DNA of 64,000 bases from Winogradskyella tangerina (GCF_003260205.1 NZ_QERF01000004.1:248001-312000); one strand, 5' to 3'; counted from the stretch's first letter, positions 33,688-43,417 are shown. Notes: generated by a model not told the origin, from the sequence alone. Program-made: numbers and translations.

Positions 33688-34920
33688 CTAGCTCGATTTT
33701 TGAGCCGTTAGCTCGGCAATCTTGCAAATTACCTCTACAGCTTTTTGCATACTTTCTACAGGGACATACTCATATCGCCCATGAAAATTATGACCTCCAG
33801 CAAATATATTTGGACAAGGTAATCCCATGTAAGATAATTGCGACCCATCAGTTCCGCCACGGATAGGTTTGATAAGAGGCTCGATACCTAAAGATTTCAT
33901 AGCTTCTTCGGCAATATCAACAATATGCATAACAGGTTCAACCTTTTCCCTCATATTGAAATATTGATCCTTTATTTCGAGTTCAAAAATTTCCTTACCA
34001 TACTTCTGATTTAGATCGTAAGCAATGCGTTCCATTAAAGCTTTTCTGGCCTCAAATTTATCTTTATCGTGGTCTCTAATAATATACTGCAAAGTTGTTT
34101 CTTCAACTTTTCCTTCAACTTTATACAGATGAAAAAAACCTTCGTATCCTTCGGTATTTTCAGGTGTTTCCATTTTTGGCAAGGCATTAATAAACTCGGT
34201 GGCATAATACATTGAGTTTACCATCTTATCTTTAGCATAGCCGGGATGAACTATTTTTCCCTTCACCTTAATTTTTGCCCCGGCGGCATTAAAGTTTTCA
34301 TATTCTAATTCACCAATTTGACTTCCGTCCATGGTATAAGCCCAATCAGCTCCAAATTTTTCAACATCAAACTTATGGGCACCACGACCAATCTCCTCAT
34401 CTGGCGTAAATCCAACTTTAATAGTTCCGTGTTTAATTTCAGGATGATTGATAAGGTACTCCATGGCAGTAACAATTTCTGTTATACCAGCCTTGTCATC
34501 AGCTCCAAGTAGGGTTGTTCCATCTGTCGTAATCAAAGTCTGACCTTTATATAATAATAGGTCTTCAAAATAATCAGGCGATAAAACGATGTTTTCTTCA
34601 GCGTTCAAAACAATATCTTCCCCGTTGTAATTTTCAACAATTTGTGGGTTCACATTAGCGCCAGTAAAATCTGGTGATGTATCGAAGTGAGATATAAATC
34701 CAATAGTCGGTACGTCATGGTCAACATTGCTTGGCAGTGTTGCCATTATATAAGCGTTATCATCTATACTAACATCACTCATACCAATAGCCTTTAGATC
34801 CTCAACTAACTTATTTGCCAAATCCCATTGTTTGGCCGTACTTGGTGTAGTTTCAGAATTTGGGTCTGACTCCGTATCTATAGTAACATAGCTGATAAAG
34901 CGGTCAATAATGTGTTGCAT
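33688..34920 (-). CDS. pepT: Peptidase T (tripeptide aminopeptidase)
   Basis: 410 residues from ATG 34918-34920 ([18 protein letters not shown]), which matches the usual PepT start; the extra MVKTLN upstream would overlap the -7 element at 34936-34943. M20 metallopeptidase: metal ligands in [12 protein letters not shown] (H-x-D), [11 protein letters not shown] (bridging Asp), [12 protein letters not shown] (EE), [10 protein letters not shown], and the final His in [15 protein letters not shown]. It releases N-terminal residues from tripeptides in the cytosol. Confidence 0.95.
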   Translation of the reverse strand: MQHIIDRFISYVTIDTESDPNSETTPSTAKQWDLANKLVEDLKAIGMSDVSIDDNAYIMATLPSNVDHDVPTIGFISHFDTSPDFTGANVNPQIVENYNGEDIVLNAEENIVLSPDYFEDLLLYKGQTLITTDGTTLLGADDKAGITEIVTAMEYLINHPEIKHGTIKVGFTPDEEIGRGAHKFDVEKFGADWAYTMDGSQIGELEYENFNAAGAKIKVKGKIVHPGYAKDKMVNSMYYATEFINALPKMETPENTEGYEGFFHLYKVEGKVEETTLQYIIRDHDKDKFEARKALMERIAYDLNQKYGKEIFELEIKDQYFNMREKVEPVMHIVDIAEEAMKSLGIEPLIKPIRGGTDGSQLSYMGLPCPNIFAGGHNFHGRYEYVPVESMQKAVEVICKIAELTAQKSS

Positions 34921-34935
34921 GTTTAAAGTTTTTAC

Positions 34936-34943
34936 CAAAAATA
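34936..34943 (-). promoter_or_regulatory. -7 promoter element (TATTTTTG) of pepT
   Basis: On the minus strand TATTTTTG ends 15 nt before the ATG at 34920. No TTG at the proper distance upstream. It decides the pepT start in favour of 34920 over 34938. Confidence 0.45.
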
Positions 34944-35054
34944 AGAACTATTGCGATGAAACATTAAACAGAATTGAAATACTTTTTAAATTATTGGTTA
35001 CTAAATAAATATATTTTATTTTTATTGAAACGCTATTAATCAAACCACTAACTA

Positions 35055-35135
35055 ATGCAATACTTTTTCAGTTTTATACTGACTTTGGTAGCTCTATCTT
35101 ACTTCATTTCTAAGACCTCTCCAAAAACTATATAG
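35055..35135 (+). CDS. Putative 26-residue membrane micropeptide ahead of the efflux operon
   Basis: ATG at 35055 opens a short frame MQYFFSFILTLVALSYFISK-TSPKTI ending in TAG at 35133-35135, one base before the ATG of the TolC-fusion gene at 35137. An in-frame stop directly precedes it. Residues 2-18 would form one membrane helix followed by a positively charged tail, the layout of small accessory membrane peptides of transporters such as AcrZ or KdpF (comparison of shape only). It could instead be a leader peptide that couples translation, or chance. Confidence 0.35.
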   Translation: MQYFFSFILTLVALSYFISKTSPKTI

Positions 35136-35136
35136 T

Positions 35137-37476
35137 ATGAGAAACCAACTCACCATCATCCTTTTAATTTTTAGCTCTCTGGTATTTGCTCAAAAGCAGA
35201 CCTATAATATTGGTTTTCTGCTCGACAATACCAAACCAGAACTTCAGCCAGTTATGACACAAATGCAAGATCAAATTATGGCTGTTGTCGGAGAGGATGC
35301 TGAAATTCAGTTTCCCAGTGATCGCATATTATTGAATAGGTTTGATCTCGAGAAAGCCCAGCAAAACTACGCACAATTATTGGCTGATGATACCGATATT
35401 ATTTTGGCCTTTGGAGTAGTAAATAACGCAGTAATAAGTCAGCAAAGTAGTTTTCCTAAACCCGTAATTTTATTTGGTGCTGTTAACAGCGATTTTATTG
35501 AACTCGATTTAAGTAAGAACAATTCAGGTATCGATAATTTCACTTATTTGATCGATTCACAATCCTTCCTTGAAGATTTCAAAGTGTTCAAGGAATTGGC
35601 AGAGTTCAATACATTAGGCATTGCTATTGAAGCGGCCTTAGTTGATTTTTTACCCCTGAAAGAAACTTTTGATAAGGAATTTCAAGAGTTAAATGCGAGC
35701 TATAAATTAATCCCGTTCAGTACACCGGAAGACATTACTCAGAATCTTGATGGTATAGATGCTGTTTATTTGGCAGGCGGATTTTTTCTATCAAATGAAG
35801 AAATAAATACACTGGCTAAGGCATTTGTTCAACGTAGTTTACCTTCATTTACTTCACTCGGAATCGATCAGGTGAAGGAAGGTATTATGGGAACTAATCA
35901 GGCTGATGAGGATTTTTCACAATTTTTAAGGCGAATTGCACTTACCGTCGAAGGATATGTAAATGGAATGCCACTATCTGAGATGCCGGTATATATCGAA
36001 AGTACAAGCAGATTAACTGTGAATTTCAACACAGCGGACGCAGTAGGTGTTTCCTTCAAATATAGCCTTATTAACGATACTGACTTTGTAGGTGAAATGA
36101 AAAACGCTTATTCTGATAAACAGTTCAATTTATTAGAAGTGATCAACGGAGTTCTGGATGCGAACCTATTTTTACAGTCCTCTCAAAAAGAGGTTGACTT
36201 ATCGACCCAAGATGTCAAGGCTGCTAAAAGTAACTATTTGCCGAGTTTAACTGCCGCTGCCAATGGCACATATACCGATCCTAATCTTGCAGAAATTAGT
36301 AATGGACAGAACCCTGAATTTCAGACCGCTGGAAACATCACCTTACAACAAACGGTATTTTCTGAAGCTGCTAATGCGAATATTTCCATTCAGAAAAGTT
36401 TACAAAAAGCACAGCAAGAGAATTTCAATACGGATCAACTAGACCTTATTTTCGATGCAACTAATGTATATTTCAATGTATTGATCTTAAAAACAAATGC
36501 ACAAGTTCAATTACGAAATTTAAATCTCACTAAGCGTAATTTAGAGATCGCAACGCAAAACTTTGAAGCTGGTCAATCTGGGAAATCAGATATGTTACGT
36601 TTTCGAAGCCAAATGGCACAAAACACTCAGTCGCTCGTTCAGGCTGTGAACCAGTTAGAGCAAAGCTTTATAGCATTGAATCAATTACTCAATAATCCTG
36701 TGAATACCGAAATAGATATTGAAGACGCTGAGTTGGGAGAAGGTATTTTTGATGAGTATAATTACAACCAGCTTAGAGACCTCCTTGATGATCCCGTATC
36801 GCGCGAGCCCTTTATTGAGTTTCTTATTGAAGAGGCCAAGAATAACGCACCAGAATTAAAATCTCTCGGTTACAATTTAGATGCAACTGAGCGTAATCTG
36901 CGTCTCAATAGTGCTGGCCGTTTTCTACCAACAGTGGCTTTACAAGGACAATATAATCAAGTTTTTAATAGGAGTGGTGTGGGCAGTACGGCTGCTCCAG
37001 GATTTCCTTTAATTGATAACAATTACAGTGTTGGATTAAATGTTTCTATCCCCATTTTGAATCAGAATTTAACTAATATCAACAGACAGACTGCTATTAT
37101 TCAGAAAGACCAATTAAATATTAATAAAGAAAATACAGAGTTGGCTATTTCTGCAAATGTGAGAAATGGAGTTCTTAATTTGGTCAATGAGATTTCTAAT
37201 ATTGAATTGTCTAAAGTTTCTGAGGAAACGGCCAAGGAAGCTCTAGAGCTTACACAAACCTCATACTCAAATGGAGCAGTAACCATCATACAGTTGATAG
37301 ATGCACAGAATAATTATTTAAATGCTCAATTAGACAGAGCAAATGCCATCTATAATTACTTGATAAATGCACTACAACTAGAGCGTTTTCTAGGCTATTA
37401 TTTCTTGCTGAACAGTAAAGAAAATAATGATGCTTTTAGTCAGAGATTTTTAGAATTTTTAAATACAAGAAATTAA
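35137..37476 (+). CDS. TolC-type outer membrane channel fused to an N-terminal periplasmic substrate-binding domain
   Basis: 779 residues. Signal peptide 1-18. Residues about 20-320 look like an ABC-type substrate-binding protein of the PF04392 kind: YNIGFLLDNTKPELQ, DTDIILAFGVVNNAVISQ, GTNQADEDFSQFLRRIALTVEGYVNG, closing with SRLTVNFNTADAVGV and SLINDTDFVGEM, which parallels the NLKTAKALGL..SLLARADEVIE end of that family. Residues about 330-770 are a TolC/OEP barrel and coiled coil (two repeats, with LDLIFDATNVYFNVL and NGAVTIIQLIDAQNNYL). It would form the outer membrane exit of the RND pump encoded next. The fusion is unusual; a typical TolC is about 450 residues. Confidence 0.88.
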   Translation: MRNQLTIILLIFSSLVFAQKQTYNIGFLLDNTKPELQPVMTQMQDQIMAVVGEDAEIQFPSDRILLNRFDLEKAQQNYAQLLADDTDIILAFGVVNNAVISQQSSFPKPVILFGAVNSDFIELDLSKNNSGIDNFTYLIDSQSFLEDFKVFKELAEFNTLGIAIEAALVDFLPLKETFDKEFQELNASYKLIPFSTPEDITQNLDGIDAVYLAGGFFLSNEEINTLAKAFVQRSLPSFTSLGIDQVKEGIMGTNQADEDFSQFLRRIALTVEGYVNGMPLSEMPVYIESTSRLTVNFNTADAVGVSFKYSLINDTDFVGEMKNAYSDKQFNLLEVINGVLDANLFLQSSQKEVDLSTQDVKAAKSNYLPSLTAAANGTYTDPNLAEISNGQNPEFQTAGNITLQQTVFSEAANANISIQKSLQKAQQENFNTDQLDLIFDATNVYFNVLILKTNAQVQLRNLNLTKRNLEIATQNFEAGQSGKSDMLRFRSQMAQNTQSLVQAVNQLEQSFIALNQLLNNPVNTEIDIEDAELGEGIFDEYNYNQLRDLLDDPVSREPFIEFLIEEAKNNAPELKSLGYNLDATERNLRLNSAGRFLPTVALQGQYNQVFNRSGVGSTAAPGFPLIDNNYSVGLNVSIPILNQNLTNINRQTAIIQKDQLNINKENTELAISANVRNGVLNLVNEISNIELSKVSEETAKEALELTQTSYSNGAVTIIQLIDAQNNYLNAQLDRANAIYNYLINALQLERFLGYYFLLNSKENNDAFSQRFLEFLNTRN

Positions 37477-37536
37477 AATAAAGAATGCGGCTAATTTTCA
37501 ATTCTCGAAAGTGATGCCAATTTAAATATTACCAAA

Positions 37537-38622
37537 ATGAAATACGGACTCAAAATTCTTAGTTTAGTTTTTACAACATTTCTACTCGTTGCGTGCGGTG
37601 AAGAGGAAAAAGTAGCTGAAAAATTTACACGACCTGTAAAATACCAGGAAGTAGGATATCTTGGAGGTGAAAAAATCAGAAGCTTTAGTGGCACGGCAAA
37701 AACCGAAAAGATTATTAATCTCAGTTTTAGAAACACTGGTATTATCACACAGTTTGATATTAAACTAGGTCAGAAAGTTAAGAAAGGAGAGTTGTTAGCA
37801 AAGTTAGATAATGTTCAGTCTCGTTTGGCCTACGAACAATCAATTACGCAGCTTAATAGTGCAGAATCACAAATGAATACTGCCAAACTCAGTCTCAATC
37901 GAACACGATCTCTTTTTGAAAAAGGAAGTGCATCCCTAAGTGATTTTGAATCTGCTAAAAATGCCTATAAAACTGCACAGGAAAGTTATCAATCCGCAAA
38001 ACGTGGTGTTGGAATTCAGCAAGACCAGATCAATTACGGATATATATACGCGCCCGAAGACGGCGTTATTGCGTCGGTCACATCAGAAGTGGATGAAACC
38101 GTTAGTCCTGGCCAGGCAGTAGCAACCCTCAATGCGGGTACAGACATGGAAATAACTTTGGGTATCCCTGAAAGTGTAATTAACGGTGTTGAACAAGACA
38201 TGACAGTTATGGTTAATTTTTCCTCATTGCCCGATAAGCAGTTTAAGGCAAAAGTGACCGAAGTTTCACCAGCTGTAGATGCCAATACAGCAACCTATCC
38301 GGTTCGTGTGACTGTTACAAATCCAAGTGATGATATTAAAAGTGGAATGTCTGCCAATGTCACCTTCGATTTTGGAGATAGAGAGGCGAGTAAAAGTGTA
38401 TTAGTGGTTCCGGCGAATGCTGTCGGCGAGGACAGTAATGGGCGCTTCGTTTTTGTTATTGAAAATGAAGGTGAAAGTACAAAAGTGAAAAAACAGAAAA
38501 TTGCTATTGGAAATTTAACCGCTGATGGTTTCGAAATAAAATCAGGATTATCTGCAGGGCAAAAAATTGCAGTTGCCGGTCTTCAGACTTTATTAGACGG
38601 ACAAGAAGTGAAACTTCAATAA
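37537..38622 (+). CDS. RND efflux periplasmic adaptor (membrane fusion protein), lipoprotein
   Basis: 361 residues. Lipoprotein signal MKYGLKILSLVFTTFLLVAC (Cys 20). Barrel-sandwich hybrid halves flank a coiled-coil hairpin: GIITQFDIKLGQKVKKGELLAKLD (about 68-91), helices to about 155, then YIYAPEDGVIASV and a beta-barrel domain (LGIPESVINGVEQDMTV). It bridges the inner membrane pump and the outer membrane channel. 60 bp separate it from the TolC fusion and 16 bp from the pump gene, so all belong to one operon. Confidence 0.94.
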   Translation: MKYGLKILSLVFTTFLLVACGEEEKVAEKFTRPVKYQEVGYLGGEKIRSFSGTAKTEKIINLSFRNTGIITQFDIKLGQKVKKGELLAKLDNVQSRLAYEQSITQLNSAESQMNTAKLSLNRTRSLFEKGSASLSDFESAKNAYKTAQESYQSAKRGVGIQQDQINYGYIYAPEDGVIASVTSEVDETVSPGQAVATLNAGTDMEITLGIPESVINGVEQDMTVMVNFSSLPDKQFKAKVTEVSPAVDANTATYPVRVTVTNPSDDIKSGMSANVTFDFGDREASKSVLVVPANAVGEDSNGRFVFVIENEGESTKVKKQKIAIGNLTADGFEIKSGLSAGQKIAVAGLQTLLDGQEVKLQ

Positions 38623-38638
38623 TAAACTAACCAACCAA

Positions 38639-41600
38639 ATGAATTTAGCACAATTCTCTATAGATAAAAACCGAATTACATTTATGGTTTTGGCCACCAT
38701 TGTTATTTTGGGATTGGCCATGTATACGGGTCTATCGCGCGATAGTATGCCGCCATATACGGTACGCGTAGCTTCCGTGGTTTCACAATTTCCAGGGGCG
38801 AGTCCAGAACGTGTTGAACAGCTCGTTACCGATAAGATCGAAAAAGTTGCTCAGGAGTTACCGGAGTTGAAAGAGGTTACAAGTACCTCTAGAACAGGAC
38901 TTTCAGTAGTAAATGTAACCCTTAAGGATGAAGTTCCACCAGAAAATATGCAGGCGGTTTGGGACCGTTTACGTCGAAAGCTAAATACAATTCAAGGGTT
39001 GCCTGAAGGTGTGATGCCTAGTTTGAAAGATGACGGTATTGGTGATGTTTACGGAATTGTTGTTGGTTTAACATCTGATGGTTTTAGCTATGCTGAGATG
39101 AAGTCTTATATAGATGATATTAAGGACGAACTGATTAAAATTCCTGATGCTGCTAAGGTTGAACTCGGTGGGGTTCAGGATGAGAGGGTTTTTGTAGAAT
39201 TCGATAATGCAAGACTTAAAGAATATGGATTGTCATCATCAAAATTACAACAAGCCATTGCCTCTACAAATATTCTGAATTCTGGAGGACAGGTTAACCT
39301 TGGAGATGAGCGAATTATCCTTGAACCAACGGGTAATTTTAATTCTGTCGATGACATAAAAAATATGTTTATTTCCGTTGGAGATGGTTCACAATTGGTG
39401 AAGCTTGGCGACATCACTACGGTTTCTAAGGGATATATTGATCCTCCTACCCAAATTGTACGTGTGAATGGTAAAGATGCGATTTCACTCCACGTAAATC
39501 TGAAAGAAAATGCCAATGTCATCGTCCTTGGTGAGGAAGTAAATAAAGTCGTCGCTAAATGGGAACAACAACTTCCTATAGGTTTAGAATTAACAAGAGT
39601 TTCCTCATTAGATACATACATTGATGTTAAGGTGAGCGATTTTATTGTCAATTTAATTCAATCGATTGTGATCGTGCTTCTCGTGATGCTAATATTTCTT
39701 GGAGTTCGAACGGGGGTAGTCATCGCCTCATTAATTCCTATCGTTATGATTATGACCTTAATGATCATGGGCGTTATAAAAATGGGACTTAATCAGGTGA
39801 CTCTAGCAGCTCTGATAATGGCATTAGGAATGCTTGTTGATAATGCCATTGTAGTTGCCGAAACCATTATGGTCAAAATGGAAGACGGCATTGACCGGAA
39901 ACGGGCGGCCGTCGAGGCCTTCTCCGAATTATGGATGCCATTACTCATATCAACACTTACTACTTCGGCCGCATTCCTTGCATTCTATTTATCACCAACA
40001 ACTATGGGTGATATTGTTGGGCCTATTTTTGTTGTTATCACTATTGCATTGCTGTCCTCTTGGATTATAGCTCTGACCGTGATCACAATGTTCTGCTATC
40101 TATTTTTGAAGGTAGCACCAAAGGGCAGTAAGAAGCCAAGTTTTATAGATAGAGTTATCGAAAATTTAAAGGTGCGTTATAAAGACTTAATATTAATTGC
40201 ACTGCGAAATAAATACAAGGTGATCATTGGGATTTTTGTTGCCTTTTTGATTTCACTTTACGGCTTTAGCTATATACCGTTCATATTCTTCCCAGATAGT
40301 GATCGAAACATGGTGACTATCGATATTAACCTTCCGGAAGGAAATAAAATTGAAAGAACTACTGAGGTGGTTAAAAAAATAGAACAATTTATGGCAGATT
40401 CGCTTCAGATTAATGAAGGTCGAGCTCTGGGAATAGTTGATTGGTCATCCTATATTGGTGAAGGTCCGGAGTCCTATGATTTGGGCTACTCTCCTGATGA
40501 AGCCAATTCAAATTATGCACACATATTGGTGAATACAACGTCCTTTAATGAGAACAATGACATGATTAATACCATCGATCGATTCACCTATAATAATTTT
40601 CCAAACGCAGACATTAAAGTTGGGCCGTTGGGAGCTGGTGGTAGTGGTACGCCTATTGAGATCAAGGTTTCAGGTAGTGATCCAGATGTGCTTTCAAGCA
40701 TCTCTGAAGCTGTTAAGCAGAAACTTTCTAGCATCGCTGGAACTAAGAATGTAAAAGATGATTGGGGACCAAAAAGTAAGAAATTCCTAATTGAAATTGA
40801 TCAAAATAGAGCGCAGACGGCAGGTATTACAAGTTCTGATATTGCAACTTCTTTACGAACAGTCCTAGACGGATTTCAAACAGGAGAGTTTAGAGAAGAG
40901 GATAAGTCTATCCCAATTGTAATGCGAAGTGATAACAACCAGCAACAATCCTTGGCTTCATTAGAAACCTTAAATATTTATTCTCAGAATTCAGGGCGAT
41001 CGGTACCATTGTTACAGGTAGCATCGATAGTTCCGGCATGGCAATATTCAAAAATAAAACGCTATGATCTTAGACGTACGATTAATGTTACTAGTGAATT
41101 ACGAGATGATGGAAATGCCTCCGTAATCACTGCTGAGATAACACCTTGGTTAAATGAACAAGCTTCTAATTGGCCACAAGGCTATCGCTATGAGTTTGGT
41201 GGTGATGCTAAGCAAACAGCTGATAATATGGGACCAATAATTGGTTATCTTCCAATATCTGGATTCATAATCATCTTATTACTTGTAATTCAGTTTAATT
41301 CATTTAGAAAAATGGGAATGGTTGTTTTAACTATTCCTCTAGGTATTATTGGCGTTGTTATTGGTTTATTGGCGTTTCAGGAGGCCTTCGGATTTATGCC
41401 ATTTTTAGGAGTTATTTCTTTGGCAGGAATTGTAATTAACAATGCCATTGTTCTTATCGATAGGATGGAGATTGAGCAAAAGAATGGCCGCACAGATCAG
41501 GATGCCGTTATTGCAGCATGTTTACAGCGCTTTAGACCGATATTGTTAGCAACATTCACAACTGTTCTTGGTCTAGTTCCGCTCTATATTTCTGGAGGTG

Positions 41601-41749
41601 AAATGTGGGAAGGTATGGCCATCAGTATTATGGTTGGTCTGCTGTTTGGAACTATAATTACCTTACTATTTATACCGTCTCTTTACAGTGCTTTATTTAA
41701 AGTAAGTTACAACGGTTACGAATTTAATGAGAACTTACTGAAAGAGTAA
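38639..41749 (+). CDS. RND efflux pump permease (HAE-1/AcrB-like)
   Basis: 1036 residues, with the twofold repeat of one helix, a large periplasmic loop and five further helices typical of RND pumps. TM4 reads ALIMALGMLVDNAIVVAET, where AcrB has two adjacent Asp (D407-D408); here Asp is followed by Asn. TM10 reads SLAGIVINNAIVLIDRM, with Asn at the place of AcrB Lys940. The proton relay is therefore D-N-N, as in some distant RND subgroups. It exports unknown compounds using the proton gradient. Its stop TAA overlaps the channel gene's ATG (TAATG). Confidence 0.94.
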   Translation: MNLAQFSIDKNRITFMVLATIVILGLAMYTGLSRDSMPPYTVRVASVVSQFPGASPERVEQLVTDKIEKVAQELPELKEVTSTSRTGLSVVNVTLKDEVPPENMQAVWDRLRRKLNTIQGLPEGVMPSLKDDGIGDVYGIVVGLTSDGFSYAEMKSYIDDIKDELIKIPDAAKVELGGVQDERVFVEFDNARLKEYGLSSSKLQQAIASTNILNSGGQVNLGDERIILEPTGNFNSVDDIKNMFISVGDGSQLVKLGDITTVSKGYIDPPTQIVRVNGKDAISLHVNLKENANVIVLGEEVNKVVAKWEQQLPIGLELTRVSSLDTYIDVKVSDFIVNLIQSIVIVLLVMLIFLGVRTGVVIASLIPIVMIMTLMIMGVIKMGLNQVTLAALIMALGMLVDNAIVVAETIMVKMEDGIDRKRAAVEAFSELWMPLLISTLTTSAAFLAFYLSPTTMGDIVGPIFVVITIALLSSWIIALTVITMFCYLFLKVAPKGSKKPSFIDRVIENLKVRYKDLILIALRNKYKVIIGIFVAFLISLYGFSYIPFIFFPDSDRNMVTIDINLPEGNKIERTTEVVKKIEQFMADSLQINEGRALGIVDWSSYIGEGPESYDLGYSPDEANSNYAHILVNTTSFNENNDMINTIDRFTYNNFPNADIKVGPLGAGGSGTPIEIKVSGSDPDVLSSISEAVKQKLSSIAGTKNVKDDWGPKSKKFLIEIDQNRAQTAGITSSDIATSLRTVLDGFQTGEFREEDKSIPIVMRSDNNQQQSLASLETLNIYSQNSGRSVPLLQVASIVPAWQYSKIKRYDLRRTINVTSELRDDGNASVITAEITPWLNEQASNWPQGYRYEFGGDAKQTADNMGPIIGYLPISGFIIILLLVIQFNSFRKMGMVVLTIPLGIIGVVIGLLAFQEAFGFMPFLGVISLAGIVINNAIVLIDRMEIEQKNGRTDQDAVIAACLQRFRPILLATFTTVLGLVPLYISGGEMWEGMAISIMVGLLFGTIITLLFIPSLYSALFKVSYNGYEFNENLLKE

Positions 41750-42420
41750 TGATCGATAAGCTATACAAACATAGATTTGAAATATTTCTTACTATACAGT
41801 TAGTAATTTTATTCGGGTCCTTATTGTTTCCACCTGAATTTTACGAATCCAGGCTTCTTCCACTTTTTTATTTAATAAGTATAGCTGCTGGAATTTTAAT
41901 GATTTCGAAGACTAAAAAACTCATGTGGTTTTTTATTATTCTCTTTATTGGTACTGCTTTTGTCTTTGGATTTGATATGATTTCGCGTGAGCAGAATACA
42001 GAATACATTCTAATTCGGTTAACGATCTATTTTGTGTTTTACATCACGGTTACATGGAATATTATAAAACAAGTATGGCAAGCCAAACGCGTTACCAAGA
42101 ATGTTATAATGGGCCTTATGAGTGGTTATATCTCCTTGGGTTTTTTAGCGTTCTTTTTATTTATGTCTATAGAATTAACCAATCCAGGAGCACTGTCAGG
42201 ACCATTATTAGATACCACAGATATGGCGCTTAAATCGGATGGGATCTTATATTATTCCTATATAACTTTACTAACGATTGGCTATGGCGAAATAGTTCCT
42301 ACCATTCCAATAGCCCAAAAAGCGGCTGTATTGGTAGGGTTAATTGGTCAATTTTATCTCGTAATAATAACTGCTGTGGTTGTAGAGAAATATATTAAGC
42401 ACTCCTCAACCAAGGACTAA
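41749..42420 (+). CDS. Two-helix-pore potassium channel-like protein
   Basis: 223 residues. About six hydrophobic helices (roughly 12-28, 33-50, 57-77, 82-105, 118-142, 187-212). Near the end lies an ion-channel pore: pore helix SYITLLTIGYGEIVPTIP, with the K+ selectivity filter TIGYGE (about 175-180), then a final helix. The upstream helices recall voltage-sensor-like or accessory segments, but no S4 Arg ladder is seen. It overlaps the RND pump stop by one base and precedes a terminator, so it is the last gene of the efflux operon. A channel could balance charge during drug/proton antiport; this is inference. Confidence 0.85.
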   Translation: MIDKLYKHRFEIFLTIQLVILFGSLLFPPEFYESRLLPLFYLISIAAGILMISKTKKLMWFFIILFIGTAFVFGFDMISREQNTEYILIRLTIYFVFYITVTWNIIKQVWQAKRVTKNVIMGLMSGYISLGFLAFFLFMSIELTNPGALSGPLLDTTDMALKSDGILYYSYITLLTIGYGEIVPTIPIAQKAAVLVGLIGQFYLVIITAVVVEKYIKHSSTKD

Positions 42421-42421
42421 A

Positions 42422-42453
42422 AAAAGACCCTAGATATAATTTCTAAGGTCTTT
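42422..42453. terminator. Bidirectional terminator
   Basis: Stem AAAGACCCTAGA / TCTAAGGTCTTT (12 bp, one mismatch) between the convergent channel and universal stress protein genes. Confidence 0.75.
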
Positions 42454-42463
42454 ATTAAAACAT

Positions 42464-43294
42464 CTATAATTTAAAGGTAACAACAGGAAGTTTCGAATGA
42501 TTTACCAAGTCTTCGGAAATACTTCCTCCGAAGAAGTGGCTTAATCCAGTTCTACCATGTGTAATGATAGAAACGGCATCAGCGTTTGCACGTTTGGCAT
42601 AATTAAGTACACCATCTTCAACCGTATGGTCGGCAGTGTAATCTATATTTAAGCTGCTTTTATCGAGTTGAGACAACTTTAAGAAATCAGACACATTCTC
42701 ATTAATTTCATCAGTACTTAAGAAGCTTAAGTTTGGCAAATTCACATGTAATAAAGTTACCTTATCTGCTAATTCATTTAATAATTCTAATGCATTCTTA
42801 ACTGCTGAAATACTATCTTCACTAAAATCACAACCTAAAACAATATTGTTGAAATTCACTGAGTCTGGTTTTGATTTAACCACCAAAACAGGAGTGTCGC
42901 TATAACGCACTACCTTTTCAGTATTCGAACCCGTGAAAATACCCTCATGATCACTATGACCACGAGATCCCATTACGATAAGATCAGCTTTTTCATGACT
43001 CGCAACATCGGCTACTTCCTTCAATACCTTATGGTGTTTAATTAAAGGAGTTACCGAAATTCCTTCTAAAAATGGCTTATCTAAGAATTTCTCAAATTCT
43101 TTATTGGTAACCATAAGCATAAAGGCGGTCTCTTCATTTCTGTCTGAACTAGACGCAGAGAAAATAGATTCAGAAAGCTCAAGCATATGCATAACAATAA
43201 GTTCAGCATTGTGTTGTTTCGCAAGTGCAGCGCCAGTTTCTAAAGCGTATTCAGAATGTTTTGAAAAATCGACAGGAATTATGATTTTTTTCAT
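42464..43294 (-). CDS. Universal stress protein, two UspA domains
   Basis: 276 residues with tandem Usp domains: first about 1-145 (KKIIIPVDFSKHSEYALETG, ADLIVMGSRGHSDHEGIFTGSNTEKVVRYSDTPVLVV with the ATP-type G-x2-G-x9-G-S/T motif), second about 148-276 (FNNIVLGCDFSEDSISAV, AVSIITHGRTGLSHFFGGSISEDLVNHS). Such proteins bind ATP and help survival under starvation or stress. A TAnnTTTG element lies about 26 nt upstream. Single gene. Confidence 0.93.
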   Translation of the reverse strand: MKKIIIPVDFSKHSEYALETGAALAKQHNAELIVMHMLELSESIFSASSSDRNEETAFMLMVTNKEFEKFLDKPFLEGISVTPLIKHHKVLKEVADVASHEKADLIVMGSRGHSDHEGIFTGSNTEKVVRYSDTPVLVVKSKPDSVNFNNIVLGCDFSEDSISAVKNALELLNELADKVTLLHVNLPNLSFLSTDEINENVSDFLKLSQLDKSSLNIDYTADHTVEDGVLNYAKRANADAVSIITHGRTGLSHFFGGSISEDLVNHSKLPVVTFKL

Positions 43295-43319
43295 GATAGT
43301 TTATAATTAGTTATATCCT

Positions 43320-43327
43320 CAAATGTA
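43320..43327 (-). promoter_or_regulatory. -7 promoter element (TACATTTG) of the universal stress gene
   Basis: On the minus strand TACATTTG, 25 nt before the start codon; no matching TTG at 17-23 nt upstream. Confidence 0.4.
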
Positions 43328-43417
43328 AGAATTTGTTCACTCATAAAGAATGATAAATGACAGTTTATGACGAAATATTTTGTATTAATTTGAGTCTCAA
43401 ATAACTATTTAGATTCT

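Noticed and set aside
39175..39651. 158-codon open frame antisense to the RND pump
   Set aside because: Shadow of a well-recognised pump gene, with no signal or domain of its own.
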